DNA from: Pardosa pseudoannulata
Lineage: Eukaryota > Arthropoda > Arachnida > Araneae > Lycosidae
NCBI GenBank assembly: GCA_032207245.1
Contig: CM063502.1
Coordinates: forward strand, 119,228,929-119,292,928
Length of the DNA: 64,000 nt
Direction: 5' to 3'
The stretch's first letter is position 1. Each line of letters opens with the position of its first letter. Below, one piece after another: positions 1-19,455 of this stretch. Below the pieces are notes generated by a model. It was not told the origin of the DNA and searched no databases. It saw nothing but the letters and a program-made list of their open reading frames with translations. The position numbers were made by a program, and so were the translations under genes.

Positions 1-189
1 TTGGAGCATCATATGAATGAAATTAGTGGAATGGTTTATTGAGCAATTGAACAGCATTTTTATCAGTATCAAAACTACTAAGAAAGTATAAAGTATAAAA
101 TGTTTAAGGTCAAGTGCATGACTGCTTTTTCTAAACTTATCTCTTTCTAAACTTATCCCTTTCCTATTATATCCTTTTCCTATTTAATT

Positions 190-214
190 CACACACACAC
201 ACACACATATATAA
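190..214. repeat. (CA)n/(TA)n microsatellite
   Basis: A short CA dinucleotide run passes into TATA repeats. It is a simple repeat with no coding content. Confidence 0.9.
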
Positions 215-1383
215 ATATACGGAAGAGGTTAGTAGTAGGACCTCGAAGTCAATAGCACAAATTAGATAATGACTGCTAATATTAAAGAGGCGATAGTTTA
301 ATTAAAGGAAGGAATTAGAGTTGACCCAGACGAAACAAAACAGCAAATTAAAGTTGAAATCAAATTCGAACAAGATTAAGCCACTCAAGTGAGCAGAAAA
401 TCGGGAATCGTAAAGTAAATTAGATGAGCCTTAGAAAAAATTAAAGGAGAACAAGATGATTTCAAAGTAAGCATATAAACATAAGAGGAATATTCCCGAA
501 CAGAAAAACATAAAGTAGAAGAATATAGCACCACAAAAGGTAAACAAATTTTAAAATGACAAGACAAAACTAAATTTTGAACAATATTTTCTTGTTTTGC
601 TTGAGACAAACTATTCTCACTGGATAGCCAAATCTCTGCTTCAAACGGACTGATTTTATGTCTTGAGTGAAGACAGAACCCTATCTTGCAATCAAATTTT
701 TGAGACAACTATATGGGAATAGTTCACATTATGATTCATTTTGTGGTAAAGTAGTGGATATACTAATATTTGTTTCAACAACATACTTGAAATCTATTCA
801 AGGATGTTTTATTGATACAAGCTCACGTATTCCTAGTACGATAAATTAAAAGCTAGAACACAAAAACTCATTAAAATTTCTAGAAAACAGGCAACTGATT
901 TAGATTAAGCTATACAATCTCTTTCAAAAATTCTTCATCAAAGTAATTAGCACATTCTTAATTCAGTAATACATCGATGTAATTTGCGAAGAAAATATAT
1001 AACATATTACAAAACTAATTCTATTTTCTGAAAGCCGATCTACCTTTCCTATGAAATTTTATTTGCAAAATTGTCATAAAATACATCTAACTATAAAAAA
1101 TTATCACAAAAATAATTGCAAGTAAGTAGAATGTTTCAAGATATGACAGAGTATTAAGAAATTTAAGCATACATTTGAAGAAATTGTCAACCGTTTTATT
1201 TATGTATAAATTTGTAATTCATCTAGAGATATTTATTTTTTTTCTATTTCAGGAACATTTTGAGTGCATTGAACGAATTTAGGGTTACCAATGAGCTATA
1301 TATTTCCAAGCAATAAAATAATTTAAGTTCCTATAGTTTGTAAATCAACCTATTACTAGTTTTCTAAAAGACTATTCTGTTAA
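215..1383. other. AT-rich sequence, no gene recognised
   Basis: I see no recognisable gene or complete element here. The plus strand at about 269-666 reads as a Lys/Glu-rich, helical-looking stretch without a frame change but with about eleven in-frame stops, which is the background rate for this composition. A short open frame at 667-849 has no recognisable domain. Confidence 0.5.
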
Positions 1384-2017
1384 CACTTCGCGTGCGGGCA
1401 ACGTATTTTTACGTTTTTTGCAGTCTGTCACTGGATTGCGGGTCACATAAAAATACGTATTTAGTAGATTTGTGGTGCATAATCGCTAACCATCATAAAT
1501 CTGCTAAATACGTATAATTATATGTATGTGTGATATTATATGCGTGTTGTTTGCGTTTCTAAGCAACGCTTTGCATTTTTTCTTTCCACAAGTTATGATT
1601 GTCGAGTTACTCGGTCTATTACTGCGTTATTTCGTCTTCAATCGAATTCCTAGCTCCAGAACGTACAAGTCGGGTTTTGTCAATTTGAAGCTTGGTTTTT
1701 TTATTGTTGAATACAAAATTGATAGTAAATAGTTCTATTTGTACTTGTCATGAAAAATATTTTTGAATACATTGTAAAATTTAAAAAATCATTAATTTTT
1801 GTGATTTTGTAAAAATATTGTTTTTTTGTTTTTTTTGTTTTTGTTTTTGTTAAATAATCATACAGTATATATTAAAGTGTAGAATAAAAAAGTTTCGTTC
1901 ATAAAAACAAATTTGATTTACTGTGATTTTTCTGAATGACTTAACTTTCGCGCGATTTACGAAAAAATGCCCGCTGCACGGGTAAGTTGGCGGTGAAGTA
2001 TACCCGCATGACAAGTG
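1384..2017. mobile_element. TTAA-flanked MITE-like element (634 bp)
   Basis: The segment is bounded by TTAA on both sides (1380-1383 and 2018-2021) and has imperfect terminal inverted repeats: the left end begins CACTTCGCGTGCGGG and the reverse complement of the right end begins CACTTGTCATGCGGG. TTAA target duplication is the hallmark of piggyBac-type insertion, although piggyBac ends usually begin CCC. Inside, 1455-1515 carries an inverted pair built on AAATACGTAT that would form a hairpin. A 68-codon open frame (1526-1732) shows no transposase motif. I infer a non-autonomous cut-and-paste element of uncertain superfamily. Confidence 0.6.
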
Positions 2018-2021
2018 TTAA

Positions 2022-3288
2022 AAAACAAATAAGGTAATTTACTTTAATATTTAAAATTGTAGTTACGTTAAAGAGTTACGTTTGTTTCATTACTTTATAC
2101 CAATAAAACCAACTGTATTATAATTTGCTTTCAGGAAATTTTAGAAAAAAATTAAGGAAAGAGTCTTTTCTAAGGAATTTTAAACAATTCAAAAGTTTTG
2201 CATTTGTTATTTATACACGCTGGAAATAAAATTCCATATAATATATGTTATCTATATTTAAACTACTTGACAGTAGATATTAAAAAATAAACTTTTAAAT
2301 ATTACCTGTAGATGCGTGCCATTAGAAAGGACTAATTGATTCACATCCCTAAGTTTAATTTCCCTTTTTGATAGTATGTATGTATTTTCCCAGGCTTCAT
2401 TGAATTTTTTTCTTTTAATCTAGCATTACTTTAGTTTAAAACTCTTTTTTCTTTAACAATGTGAGATGATGCTTTTTAGTTTCAACAATAGTTGTAGCTT
2501 TTAGTAAACAATCGATAAACTCTTGCATCGGCAAAAATGCAGTCCATAGCGAGTAAGAGATGTTTCATTGATTAATAAAATTACACTTTGACCGCTCTTA
2601 CGAATCGATAAAATGAGAAAAAAATCTAAAATGAAATGGTATTTCGAAATTTTCTTGTATTATGAAAGTAGCAAACGAAACAGAATGGGAATTATCAAGT
2701 TTTATTTTTTAATTCATTAACGGATCGTTACTATCGAAAACTTTTAATGAAGAGCCTTTAAATTTTTCTTATTGAAAAAATATTGGTTATTTCGAGAAAA
2801 AGTCGTTAGCTTATAATTAAAAAGCTTCAAAAATTAATTTAGCAAGCATTTACAAAAATAATTTTAGTCTTTTTCTTAATTTTTAAATTGCAGTTATTTT
2901 CCTTAAGTTTGTCACTTTTTACCTTGGAATACTTGTATTTTGAGTTTGTCTCTGTTATCTTTATTATGATTCATTGACGGCTCTTGTTTTATTGATATGG
3001 AGGTTTAGAAAACAAATTTCGAAAATTAAATAGGCAAATATGACGTAACTTACAAGTAATAATACATTTGCATTTTCTCAAATTGAAAGAAAACAGAGCA
3101 ATTCAAAGTAAAACAAGTTCTCATAGGTTAACATGTTAAACAAATTAACATTTTACTTGTTTCTATGAAATATTCATTATATTGATTACATTATATCTTT
3201 GAACGTTGAGTACAAAATACTCAAGTACAATTTTTGCAAATTAAATCCACTCGCCAGTCGTTTCCTTTTTTAGGCAAAAAGTCAATAA
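2022..3288. other. AT-rich sequence, nothing recognised
   Basis: The stretch is AT-rich with many homopolymer A/T runs. I see no open frame of interest, no repeat shared with the rest of the window and no RNA gene. Confidence 0.5.
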
Positions 3289-3378
3289 GTTTTTCGAATC
3301 GACTTTAAGCAGTAGGTCCCGGTATCTTTAGCCCTCGTGTTGCAAAAAGTAGACCGTAGTGCTCCCAACCCAACCCAA
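3289..3378 (+). mobile_element. 5'-truncated SINE fragment
   Basis: About 90 bp matches the body of the tRNA-derived SINE at 54855-55026. Shared blocks include TTTAAGCAGTAGGTCCC, TTAGCCCT and TAGACCGTAG. The tRNA-like head is absent, so this is a 5'-truncated or decayed copy. It is clearly richer in GC than the surrounding DNA. Confidence 0.65.
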
Positions 3379-3753
3379 TAAGTTTTACATTGAATCTTGG
3401 TGTAGCATCATTATTTTTTTTAATTTGAAGAATGTGGCTAAGGGCTTAATCTGTCCTCGCTCACAGAGCTTCTAAGAAATATCTTAAATAGTTCTAGAGT
3501 TTAGAAGCATCTCTCAACTTCAGCAGTGGTCTTTAGAATAGTAACAGTAATTAGCAGAAATTTGTAGGCCTCAGAAAATGTAGCCTATTCGTTCTTTCTA
3601 AAGGTACATATATTATAGGCCTCAGAAGATTAATAACAGCAGTCATAATTATGAAATAATATTAATATATTTTTTCCAATCTTAATGATGAAAAATGTTA
3701 CGGTTTTGGTTCCTAAACCTTGATTAAGTGCCAACTTAACTTTTTACACTTTA

Positions 3754-6076
<2,323 letters not shown>

Positions 6077-6124
<48 letters not shown>

Positions 6125-6145
6125 TATACACACATATACATATTT
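6077..6145. repeat. (AT)n microsatellite
   Basis: TA dinucleotide repeat ending in a mixed TACA/CACA tail. Confidence 0.95.
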
Positions 6146-6932
6146 ATAATTTCTATATCACTAAAAAAATTGACTTAAATAAATTTAGAAAATTTTAAAG
6201 CCCATTATTTATTATATTGGAAAATTTAAAAATGGAAAATGTTAGAAAATTAGTAAAACATTTAGTAGCAACTAATTAATTAGCTTGTAATATCGGTCTC
6301 AGGAAATAACTCATGAAGGTATGGTATATTTTCAAAAAGTTTAAGGGGTATGTGGCTTCTGACTGAATTACAACTTAAGTTTTAGTTGGCAATTAGAGAA
6401 TTCACGAGTAACACGTTTAGATCGGATTACAAGTTCTGTTGTGGAAATGCAATAGATTAACAAAACATCTGATACTAAAGATTTAACGAGTGCACTAACC
6501 TATCTTATGTGCTCGTAATATGGTGCAATTACTTATATTATACTATGAGCTATGGCTTTCATTTAGCATTAAGTGTCATAAGTTCTGTTGATTGGTGGAT
6601 TGGTTGGTAGTTTATAGATTTGGCAGTAATTCAGTAGTGCAGGAATCGGGATGATAAAAATTTTGCAGATACAATCAAAATTCAGAAATGTATTAGTCGA
6701 AGACTTACTTTTATTAGTACTGGTTTATGTAACTGTTAAAAAAATAGCCAAAGCTTAGAGAAGTTTAGTCTGCAAATTATATGCTCAACATAAACTTTAC
6801 TGTGCAAGGTGTAATGTATTTTGAAGAGTTTCTGCTCTGTAGGAGCAACATTAGACAGAAACATTTCAAACAATTGAAGGAATGAAATGTACTACTTTGC
6901 TCTAATGCAACTCGCATAATTCGTAATAAGTA

Positions 6933-8459
6933 CAAGGTGTTATAAAATTATAAGACCACTCAAAATTTCGACATTTTTGCTACAAGGAGACACTAATGCA
7001 AATTTTAACGGACATATGTGAAAAAAAATATTGTTAAAGAGCTGATTCAGCTAAAAAAACAAAATGAAATATTGTTTTGACTCAATGTTTTTCCGAAATC
7101 ACGATGTTACTTAAATATAAGACCGCTTTGTTCTTTGGAGTAATACAGCTTTTTTGTGTTAAGTTTGAGGTTAACCATAATACAACATATCTAAAATCTT
7201 TAATAAAAAAAGATAGATATCAAGAAATTAATGAGATTTTTATTTTAGTTTATTATTAAAATGTCTCGTCAAAGTGAATTTCCTGAAGTAGAAGTGAAAA
7301 TATTTTGCTTCTACAACCGAAAAGAAATGTTTTCTCATGAAATATATACTTTCTCAATAAAAACTGACATTTAAGATAGCTTGAGCATACAAATATTATA
7401 CTATGAAAAATGGATCCCACTACAAAAAAAATGTAATCAGGTGAAAATAGGTTTGTTTTCCAGCCTGCAACAACAACAAAAAAACCTGTGGATTCATAAA
7501 ATAAAGCAACAGACGAGCCAGCAAATATCTTATGTAAAGGTGTGGGGCATAGAAGAATGCAAATAAAAAAGTACCCCTCGTCGTAACAGAACTGACATTC
7601 CGAGCCGCACGATTATCTTCCTACAGAACTTACGAGATTACTGTAGAACTTGATTCTTGATTTAAGTCATACAACTAGTGATTATAGCCATCAGGTACAG
7701 CTTAATATTTGCTCGTCAGAAAATAATATATTTTTATATTTAGAAATCCAGAACATGAAATTCTTTGACTTTCTTCGTTTATGACATTTCAGAATTTTTT
7801 TTATTAGATTCCAAAAATTAACATGAGCTTTCGATTTCAAAATCACCACACAGTTTCAGGAAACAGACTTGGTTTTTTTTCATTCGTTTTCGAGTCGACT
7901 TCTAATTTTCATTGCAATATGGAAAATTTACCAATTTAACCAGTTTTTTTTTCTCGATAGTATCCTATTTGCAACCTGATCCACACTGATATTCCGTTAT
8001 ATTGTTTTTACTAAAAGTATCGTATATATTTGTTTTAGATTATCTAAGAACATTATTTTTATGACTTGCAGCTATTTCTTTTCCATTGTGTAACCAAATT
8101 TATTTTCACTTCTATTGAAGACAATTCACTAACACTATACATTTTACTAACAAACCTAAAAAGTTCCATCTATTTTGTAATGCCTATTATTATTTCCTTT
8201 TTATTAAATTTTCCAGATACAGTTAACTTCCCAAAATTGCTACATTAGGGAAAAAACAAAAGTGATTTTATATTTTGTTAGCACTGTAACTTCGGAAAAT
8301 CGTTAGGTATGAAAAAGATATCCGGCTCCTTTTTTTTCTTAGCTGAATCAGCTCTTAAAATTTGTTTTATTTCACATATGATCGTAAATATTTGCAATAA
8401 ATTATTTTTCTTGCGAAGTGAAGAAATTTTAAGTAGTCTCACAATTTTCTAATACAATG
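6933..8459 (+). mobile_element. decayed Tc1/mariner-like element (1.5 kb)
   Basis: The element is bounded by TA dinucleotides (6931-6932 and 8460-8461) and has long imperfect terminal inverted repeats of at least 100 bp. The left end CAAGGTGTTATAAAATTATA pairs with the reverse complement of the right end CATTGTATTAGAAAATTGTG, and an inner block TTCAGCTAAAAAA at about 7047 mirrors TTTCTTAGCTGAA at about 8340. Length, TA duplication and long inverted repeats fit Tc1/mariner. From 7261 a start codon opens MSRQSEFPEVEVK, resembling a transposase N-terminal helix-turn-helix start, and fragments near 7590-7660 look like the ...YEITVEL part of Tc1 proteins. I could not find the DDE residues. The element is dead; the superfamily call is inference. 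Confidence 0.55.
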
Positions 8460-10636
8460 TATATTATTTTTGCATTAAGGTTTTATTATTAAAAATGTGT
8501 AATAGTTATAAAGGGTTGATCAGCAGTATAATTTTAATATCGCATTTATCGTATTCATTGTTAACTGTTTATTGTAATTTAATTATGGAAAATCGTTACG
8601 TATGAAAAAGATATCCGGCTGCTTTTTTTTTTTTCTTAGCTGAATCAGCTCTTAAAAATTGTTTTATTTCACATATGTTAGTAAATATTTGCATTGATAA
8701 ATTTTTTTTCTTGCGAAGGGAGGAAATTTTAAGTAGTCTCATAATTTTCCAATACAATATTTATATTTGAACTAATGTTTTGTTATTTAAAATATGCAAT
8801 AGTGATAAAGGTTTGATCAGCAGTATAATTTTAATATTGCATTTATCGTATTCATTGTTAACTGTTTATTGTAATTTAATTATGGAAAATCGTTACGTAT
8901 GAAAAATACATCCTGCTACTTTTTTCTTAGCTGAATCAACTCTTAAAAATTGTTTTATTTCACATATGTTCGTAAATATTTGCATTGATAATTTTTTTTT
9001 CTTGCGAAGTTAGGGAATTTTAAGTAGTCTCATAATTTTCCAATACAATATATATTATTTTTGAACTAATATTTTGTTATTTAAAATACGCAATAGTGAT
9101 AAAGGTTTGATCAGCAGTATAATTTTAATATCGCATTTATCGTATTCATTGTTAACAGTTTATTGTAATTTAATTATGGAAAATCGTTACGTATGAAAAA
9201 GATATCCGGCTGCTTTTTTTTCTTAGCTGAATCAGCTCTGAAAAATTGTTTTATTTCACATATGTTCGTAAATATTTGCATTGATAATTTTTTTTTTGCG
9301 AAGGGAGGGAATTTTAAGTAGTCTCATAATTTTCTAATACAATGTATATTTTTTGCATTAATCTCTTATTATTAAAAATATGTAATAGTTATAAAGGTTT
9401 GATAAGCAATATAATTTTATTATCTCATGTATCGTATTCATTGTTGACTGTTTATTGTAATTTAATTCTGGAAAATCTTTACGTATGAAAAAGATATCCG
9501 GCTACTTTTTTTTCTTAGCTGAATCAACTATTAAAAATTGTTTTATTTCCCATATGTTGATAAATATTTGCATTAATAATTTTTTTTCTTGCGAAGTGAA
9601 GAAATTTTAAGTAGTCTCATAATTTTCTAATATAATATAGATTAATTTTGCATTAATGTTTTATGATTAAAAATGTGTAATACTTATAAAGGTTTAATCA
9701 GCAGTATAATTTTAATATCGCATTTATCGTATTCATTGTTAACTGTTTATTGTAATTTAATAATGGAAAATCGTTACGTATGAAAAAGATATCCGGCTGC
9801 TTTTTTTTTCTTAGCTGAATTAGCTCTTAAAATTGTTTTATTTCACATATGTTCGTAAATATTTGCATTAATAATTTTTTTTTCTTGTGAAGTGAAAAAA
9901 TTTTAAGTAGTCTCATAATTTTCCAATACAATATATATTATTTTTGAACTAATGTTTTGTTATTTAAAATATGCAATAGTGATAAAGGTTTGATCAGCAG
10001 TATAATTTTAATATCGCATTTATCGTATTCATTGTTAACAGCTTATTGTAATTTAATTATGGAAAATTGTTACGTATGAAACAGATATCCGGCTGTTTTT
10101 TTTTCTTAGCTGAATCAGCTCTTAAAAATTGTTTTATTTCACATATGTTCGTAAATATTTGCATTAATAATTTTTTTTTCTTGTGAAGTGAAAAAATTTT
10201 AAGTAGTCTCATAATTTTCTAATACAATGTATATTTTTTTGCATTAATCTCTTATTATTAAAAATATGTAATAGTTATAAAGGTTTGATAAGCAATATAA
10301 TTTTATTATCTTATGTATAGTATTCATTGTTGACTGTTTATTGTAATTTAATTCTGGAAAATATTTACGTATGAAAAAGATATCCGGCTACTTTTTTTTC
10401 TTAGCTGAATCAGCTTTTGAAAATTGTTTTATTTCACGTATGTTCTTAAATATTTGCCTTAATAAATTTTTTTCTTTTGAAGCGACGGAATTTTAAGTAA
10501 TCTTCTAATATAATGTATATTATTTTTGCATTGTTTTATTATTAAAAATATATAATACTTATAAAGGTTTCATCAGCAATATAATTTTAATATCGCATGT
10601 ATTGTATTCATTGTTAACTGTTTATTGGAATTTAAT
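8294..10636. repeat. tandem array, eight ~294-bp units derived from the transposon end
   Basis: Units start near 8294, 8587, 8884, 9178, 9470, 9765, 10061 and 10356, giving periods of 293, 297, 294, 292, 295, 296 and 295 bp; the last unit is about 280 bp. Each begins GGAAAAT(C)GTTACGTATG, holds AAGATATCCGGCT and TTAGCTGAATCAGCTC, and ends in CATTGTTAACTGTTTATTG. The first ~165 bp of each unit is the right terminal repeat of the Tc1-like element ending at 8459; the remaining ~125 bp is the DNA that flanks that element. Unit 1 overlaps the element itself. The array therefore arose by tandem duplication across the element-flank boundary. Confidence 0.9.
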
Positions 10637-12656
10637 GAATTAATAATGCCTATTTGTTCATGTATTCTGAATACCTTTGACATTCACGCATTCAAATATC
10701 CAAGAAATTGAAAGTTTTTATCTGTAACTTATTTACACTGAGTTGTTTCTAATACCGTTACTATTTTATAAAATGTAAATTCCTTAGGTCACTTTTTTGA
10801 ATTACCCAAATTCACTTAATGTCAATCCTTTAACTCACTTTACCAAGAAAGGAATTTTTCATTCTTACGCTTGAAAAATCAAGTATGCCATAATTTTATA
10901 AGTAAAATGAATCAAAGTACCCATCTCACTACTCTTGGTAATTAATTATCAACGAGGATTTTTTTTTCGAAAGCATTTCACAATATGCTTTGTCACAACC
11001 GTATAATCTCTTGAAATTGTTTGGTTAGTGTCCAAGATTTTAATCATTAATGAATGCTTTTGAAATTGTTAATTTCAAGATTTTTTTCCTCTTATACGCG
11101 TCGAGATATTTATTAAAATGATGAGGCTGGATGAATACTATGATGAGTTTTTTTTTTCTTTTGAATGATGCTGAAAATTGTAGTTTTTATGAGTGCATTA
11201 AAGAAGCATTGTTTTTATGAATCAAATGAAAAGCAATATACGTAATATTTTTAGAAGATTTTGAGTTTAAATTGAGAGGGAAAAAAATCTAGAAAATATC
11301 TCATTATTTTAAAAAGTTCTAGTAATTTCATTGTAGGTTATCTTTTTTTTTTTTCAAAATAATATGTGCATGCATAAACATTTCTTCTTCAAAATTTTTG
11401 TTTTTTTGTTAAACTTTTCTTTATTTTTTGGGGAGACTTTTCAAGTGTACAACGCTATGAAAAAGGAACAAAAACACTAAATTTATCATTCCTGATCATT
11501 ATTTATTAAAAAACCTTTTAAAATACTTTATTATTTTTAAGCTGATATATTTACATTATTTTTATTTTATTTACTTTCATTCTAACTTTTTATAAGTCGT
11601 TGTAGGAAATAAATTGAATACCTCATTTAGAATATATCTATATTACTGTTTAATGTAAAAAATGTGACAAATGCAGAAGCTATGTTCTTTTACTTGCATG
11701 TCTCACTTTCTTTTCTCAAAATAGATATTTTTCACCAATTCTACTTTTGTTTTATACAAATTTAAATATAAAATGACGTAAAACACAAATAAAGAATTTA
11801 AATTTAAAAAGCTTATGTAGTGAAAAGAAATATTTAATTGTATTCCAAACAGAATTTTAAAATACTTTCATTACAGTTGAAGTAAATAATATTTTAATAG
11901 CTTTTTTTTCTCGCTATCTATACACAAACAAGTCTTGTGCAATTTTAGAAAAGGTTTGTCGAAAATAAAGGAGATACGACGTTTTGTAAAAATTGAAATT
12001 CTAGAATTCTAGACAGTAATATGAATATATAGAATTTTTTTCAATATAATCATTTTTTATTTTCAATCTCCTGCTATAAATCAATACAACCTGCAGCAAT
12101 ATACATATCTAGAACCATATTTAGATCAATAAATAGGAAATGGTTTTAAAAACAGAATTCTCCCATACAGTATACCCTTAAATTTCGTATGACTTGAAGG
12201 GAAAATGTTGTAAAGCACAATGCGAATTTACTGGAATATACTGCTTTATAACATGTCAATTTACTTTACTCTTTCTAAAATTACTCTATTAAGTTCATGT
12301 AATTATGTCTATTTAAGAAATCATGACTCCAAAGCGATAACATATACAATTTTTTTGCAATAATTAAACACCAGAAATAAAAGCTATCTTCACAATTACT
12401 AATAGCAATTTAGTCACCGCCTCTTCGATGAAGATACTTACAATTATCTCTTTTGTTACTGAAAGAATAAGACTAAAAATTAGCAAAAATACAATACGCA
12501 ATTAATCAATTAATATTGTAAGCAATTATAAACTATATAGTATCATTATCTTTTATAATTTTACAAAGAAATTATTTCACAGCTTCTCTAAGTAAGTAGA
12601 TCTGATGTTTAACACAAAACTTGGTAAATATTCAACATAATAGCTTCTTTCCTAGG

Positions 12657-12659
<3 letters not shown>
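10637..12659. other. AT-rich sequence, nothing recognised
   Basis: About 2 kb holds only short open frames and poly-A/T runs. I see no repeat shared with the rest of the window. Confidence 0.5.

Positions 12660-12720
<61 letters not shown>
12660..12720. repeat. (AT)n microsatellite
   Basis: A pure TA dinucleotide tract of about 60 bp. Confidence 0.97.
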
Positions 12721-12722
<2 letters not shown>

Positions 12723-13193
12723 CATGGACGAGTGGTTAAGGCATGGAAGACACATTTGATTTCATATAAAAAAAACTTCTTTATTGTAATCCTTTTGTTC
12801 ATGGCTATGCCATTTAGATATCCTTTGTTCTCATAATTTGCCACGACAAGCGTGGAGGATGTTATCAGCCTGAATTCCCGTTTAGAACTGACTCTTTTGG
12901 GGTTACTACCTAAGCAAAATTAATATGTCTACTTCCGCGTCGGCTTCTTCACTCTGTATAGATCTGCTCGAGGGTGTGTCTTTCTCCTATTACGCTATCG
13001 TCCATGAGTTCTAACTATTTTTAATTAGTACTCGCTTAATTATTAACCCCCATTTTTAAACCTGACACATTTATTTTCAGCTTTTTTTTTCGAGAGCAAA
13101 AGTGTTTAATAATCTAAATAACCTTCAAAGAATAAGCCTCATATGTATATACCAATTATAAATATATATAAATTTATTTATAGTTGAAAATAA
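12721..13193. other. sequence between AT tracts, with a weak tRNA-like A box
   Basis: Just after the AT tract, GACGAGTGGTTAAGGC (12727-12742) resembles the D-arm/A-box region of a Ser/Leu-type tRNA, as seen in tRNA-derived SINEs. No convincing B box follows at the usual distance, so I do not call a SINE. The rest (to 13060) is somewhat GC-richer than background and may be an old repeat. Confidence 0.3.
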
Positions 13194-16201
<3,008 letters not shown>

Positions 16202-16456
16202 CATTGTCTGCCAATAAATATTTGGACACCTATACAAATGATGATATCTGCGGTCCTGAGGTACGTCAAGGCCTCCGCCGATATACATAGTATAGGAAAC
16301 AGCTTCGGCATTAGTCGCATGTAAGATGCCACGCAGTTCGGTGCTCTCTGATTTCGAGAAAGGTATAATTATCGGGTATCACAAATGGGGCCCATCCTTA
16401 AGGGACTTATCTAGCGATCTGAAGTACCCAAAATCGACAGAGACCTATGTGATTAA

Positions 16457-17420
<964 letters not shown>

Positions 17421-18034
17421 TTAAGAAGTAGAAATTGAGCGGTGATCGTCGGAATGTACCCCGAGTCCGCAAACTTAGATAACCGGGAGATAGAGACCGA
17501 CGAGTGCTCTCCAGAGAAATTCGGAAGAACCGCACCCAGCCAATGGCCCTCATCCGCGAGGAGTTTTAACAGGCATCCGGGAGTATTGTTTCAATGAATA
17601 CCATCCGTAAGGAAGCACATGTGCTTGGTTTTCATGGTCGTGCTGCTGACCATAAACCTTTGATCCCAAAGTCCAACCGTGCTGTTCGGTTAATTTGGTG
17701 CAAAGCACATCGAAATTGGACCGTAGATCAGTGGAACGGGTTCTTTGGAATCAAGTTTCACCCTTTACCATTCGGATGGCCTCTGGGACGAGTTGGATCG
17801 CCGAATTAAGAGGTGCCCTACTCGTCCAAAATCGGTTAAGGAACTTGTATGTCTACTTCAAGCCGAGTGGAAGACAATACCACTAGCTGTAATACAAAGA
17901 CTTGTGGAAAGTGTGCCCCGGAGGGTTCACGCTGTAATTGCCTCTCGTGGAGGCTCTACCAACCATTGATTTTGAATAAAGTTAGTTTTTCTTTTCTATC
18001 ACAGGTGTTCAAATACTTATTGGTAGATAGTGTA

Positions 18035-18461
18035 TGTGTGTATGTGCAATATTTCGGACATTTTGAAGATTCACCACTATATTATTAAATGCAGAAGGCA
18101 TAGATAAATGGTAAATGATAATTCAAGACGCGTGGATGAAACACATAATATATTTGAATGAATTATCCCCATTTTTGTTTAAGAAATAGACTAAGCTAAT
18201 GTTTCATAATAGAGACAGAGTTGTAAAAAAAAAGGAGGGAGTTTTCTCACAACGGGTGCTAATATAGATTACAAAAGTGATGATGTGACATAATCCTCTT
18301 TCAATATTACATATATCCATTCGAAAAGAAATACGTTATCTCGTGCAGCTGTCCATTAAATTATGAATAAATTTAATCCCCCGTTCTGAGGGAAATGAGT
18401 TTCAAATTTAATAATTCAGGTTACACCATTTTTGGCCTTTCACACACACACACATACATAT
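18035..18461. other. AT-rich flank, (CA)n at its end
   Basis: No gene is recognised. A short CA repeat (18441-18456) directly precedes the LTR element. Confidence 0.55.
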
Positions 18462-19455
18462 TGTAACGATCCGTTACATGACCCCAAAACGAACAAGGAG
18501 CCCAAAAGGTGACCTTTCGTCGTGGACTCACGAGTAGCCGATAATAGGACCAGGTGGTCTAAAAACCCGTAATTGAAAAACGGTGCATTGACGGCTCCGA
18601 ACTGTCTGAACATTGTTACCTGTTGAATGGACCTTTACTGTGTACATAATTGAGTGCACCTTGCCGCCCATTAGCGGTTACAAAAAGGGCATTAAGTTGG
18701 TTAAGTTAATGAATCTGAGAATTGCTGCATCTGGAACCAGGACAGCTGATCTAAGACTTGGGAGTGACCGCAAGATTGCGTCACCCTGGCTCGGGAAGTT
18801 TCTCGAAGAACCGAGAAGCGGAAGGAGTGCTTAGTATAAATGGAAAGGACCGGACTAGAACGGGGGCTTTTGCTTTGTTTCTTCTCTCGAGGCTTCTACC
18901 TGCTAGAGCCTGGTCGATCGAGGACCGCTCTTATCTCCGTGTCTGGAGTTTGTTTTTTTTTGAGACCGCCAGCGTCTCCGTTGCTAGATAGTCGAACATT
19001 CGACTTGGGAATTCCTTCCCCGTTATTGCTGATTGATAGTTAACTTCTTGCATAGAAGTAGTCAGCCTAGAGTGACTTTGCACTCTAATTTTGGATCGAC
19101 TTGCATCCTGTGTTTTCTTCACGAATCCCAGCGTGATACGCACTCGGAACCTCCGAACCTGCTGTGAAAGCCAACCGCGCTAATCGACTGACGGAGTGAT
19201 CGAGTCAACATTAATCCCGGCACTAAGTAGTTTCCAGCTATTGTGTTTTAAAGCCCTAGCCATACTGTTCCGGTATCCCACGCATCCTTGTATGTGCATA
19301 TTATCTCTGTACGAGATCCCTGAATGTTATCGTTTATTGAATTTGTACATATCTGTACATAGTTTATTCTAGTGAATAAAATATTTAGTCAAGAATACCT
19401 AAATTTCTAGCTGTTTCATTGAAGGCCTCGCCTACCTATTTTCCAGTACGTTACA
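18462..19455 (+). repeat. 5' LTR of copy 1 (994 bp)
   Basis: It starts TGTAACGATCCGTTACATGA and ends CCAGTACGTTACA. The terminal inverted motif TGTAACG...CGTTACA is 7 bp. A TATAAA box lies at 18835-18840 and an AATAAA polyadenylation signal at 19375-19380, which gives a sensible U3-R-U5 layout. The short open frames inside recur in every LTR copy and are non-coding. The LTR is much richer in GC than the surrounding DNA. Confidence 0.95.
18835..18840 (+). promoter_or_regulatory. TATA box of LTR, copy 1
   Basis: TATAAA is placed about 370 bp into the LTR and conserved at the same place in all three LTRs (31849 and 37140). It is the probable core promoter for the element transcript. Confidence 0.6.

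Noticed and set aside
269..666. Possible decayed coiled-coil coding sequence (Lys/Glu-rich, one frame)
   Set aside because: It has about eleven in-frame stops in 133 codons, which is what random AT-rich DNA would give. The helical look comes from A-rich codons. Only a database match could rescue it.
6933..8459. Intact Tc1 transposase gene
   Set aside because: Only fragments resembling the N-terminal part could be read; stops and shifts break it and I found no DDE motif.
8294..10636. CRISPR-like array
   Set aside because: Units are ~294 bp head to tail without unique spacers, in a eukaryotic context. It is a tandem satellite.
18613..19143. Short open frames of 60-94 codons inside the LTRs (also 31627-32158 and 36945-37447)
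   Set aside because: They lie wholly in LTRs around the TATA box and recur only because the LTR recurs. They show no known domain and are truncated differently in each copy.
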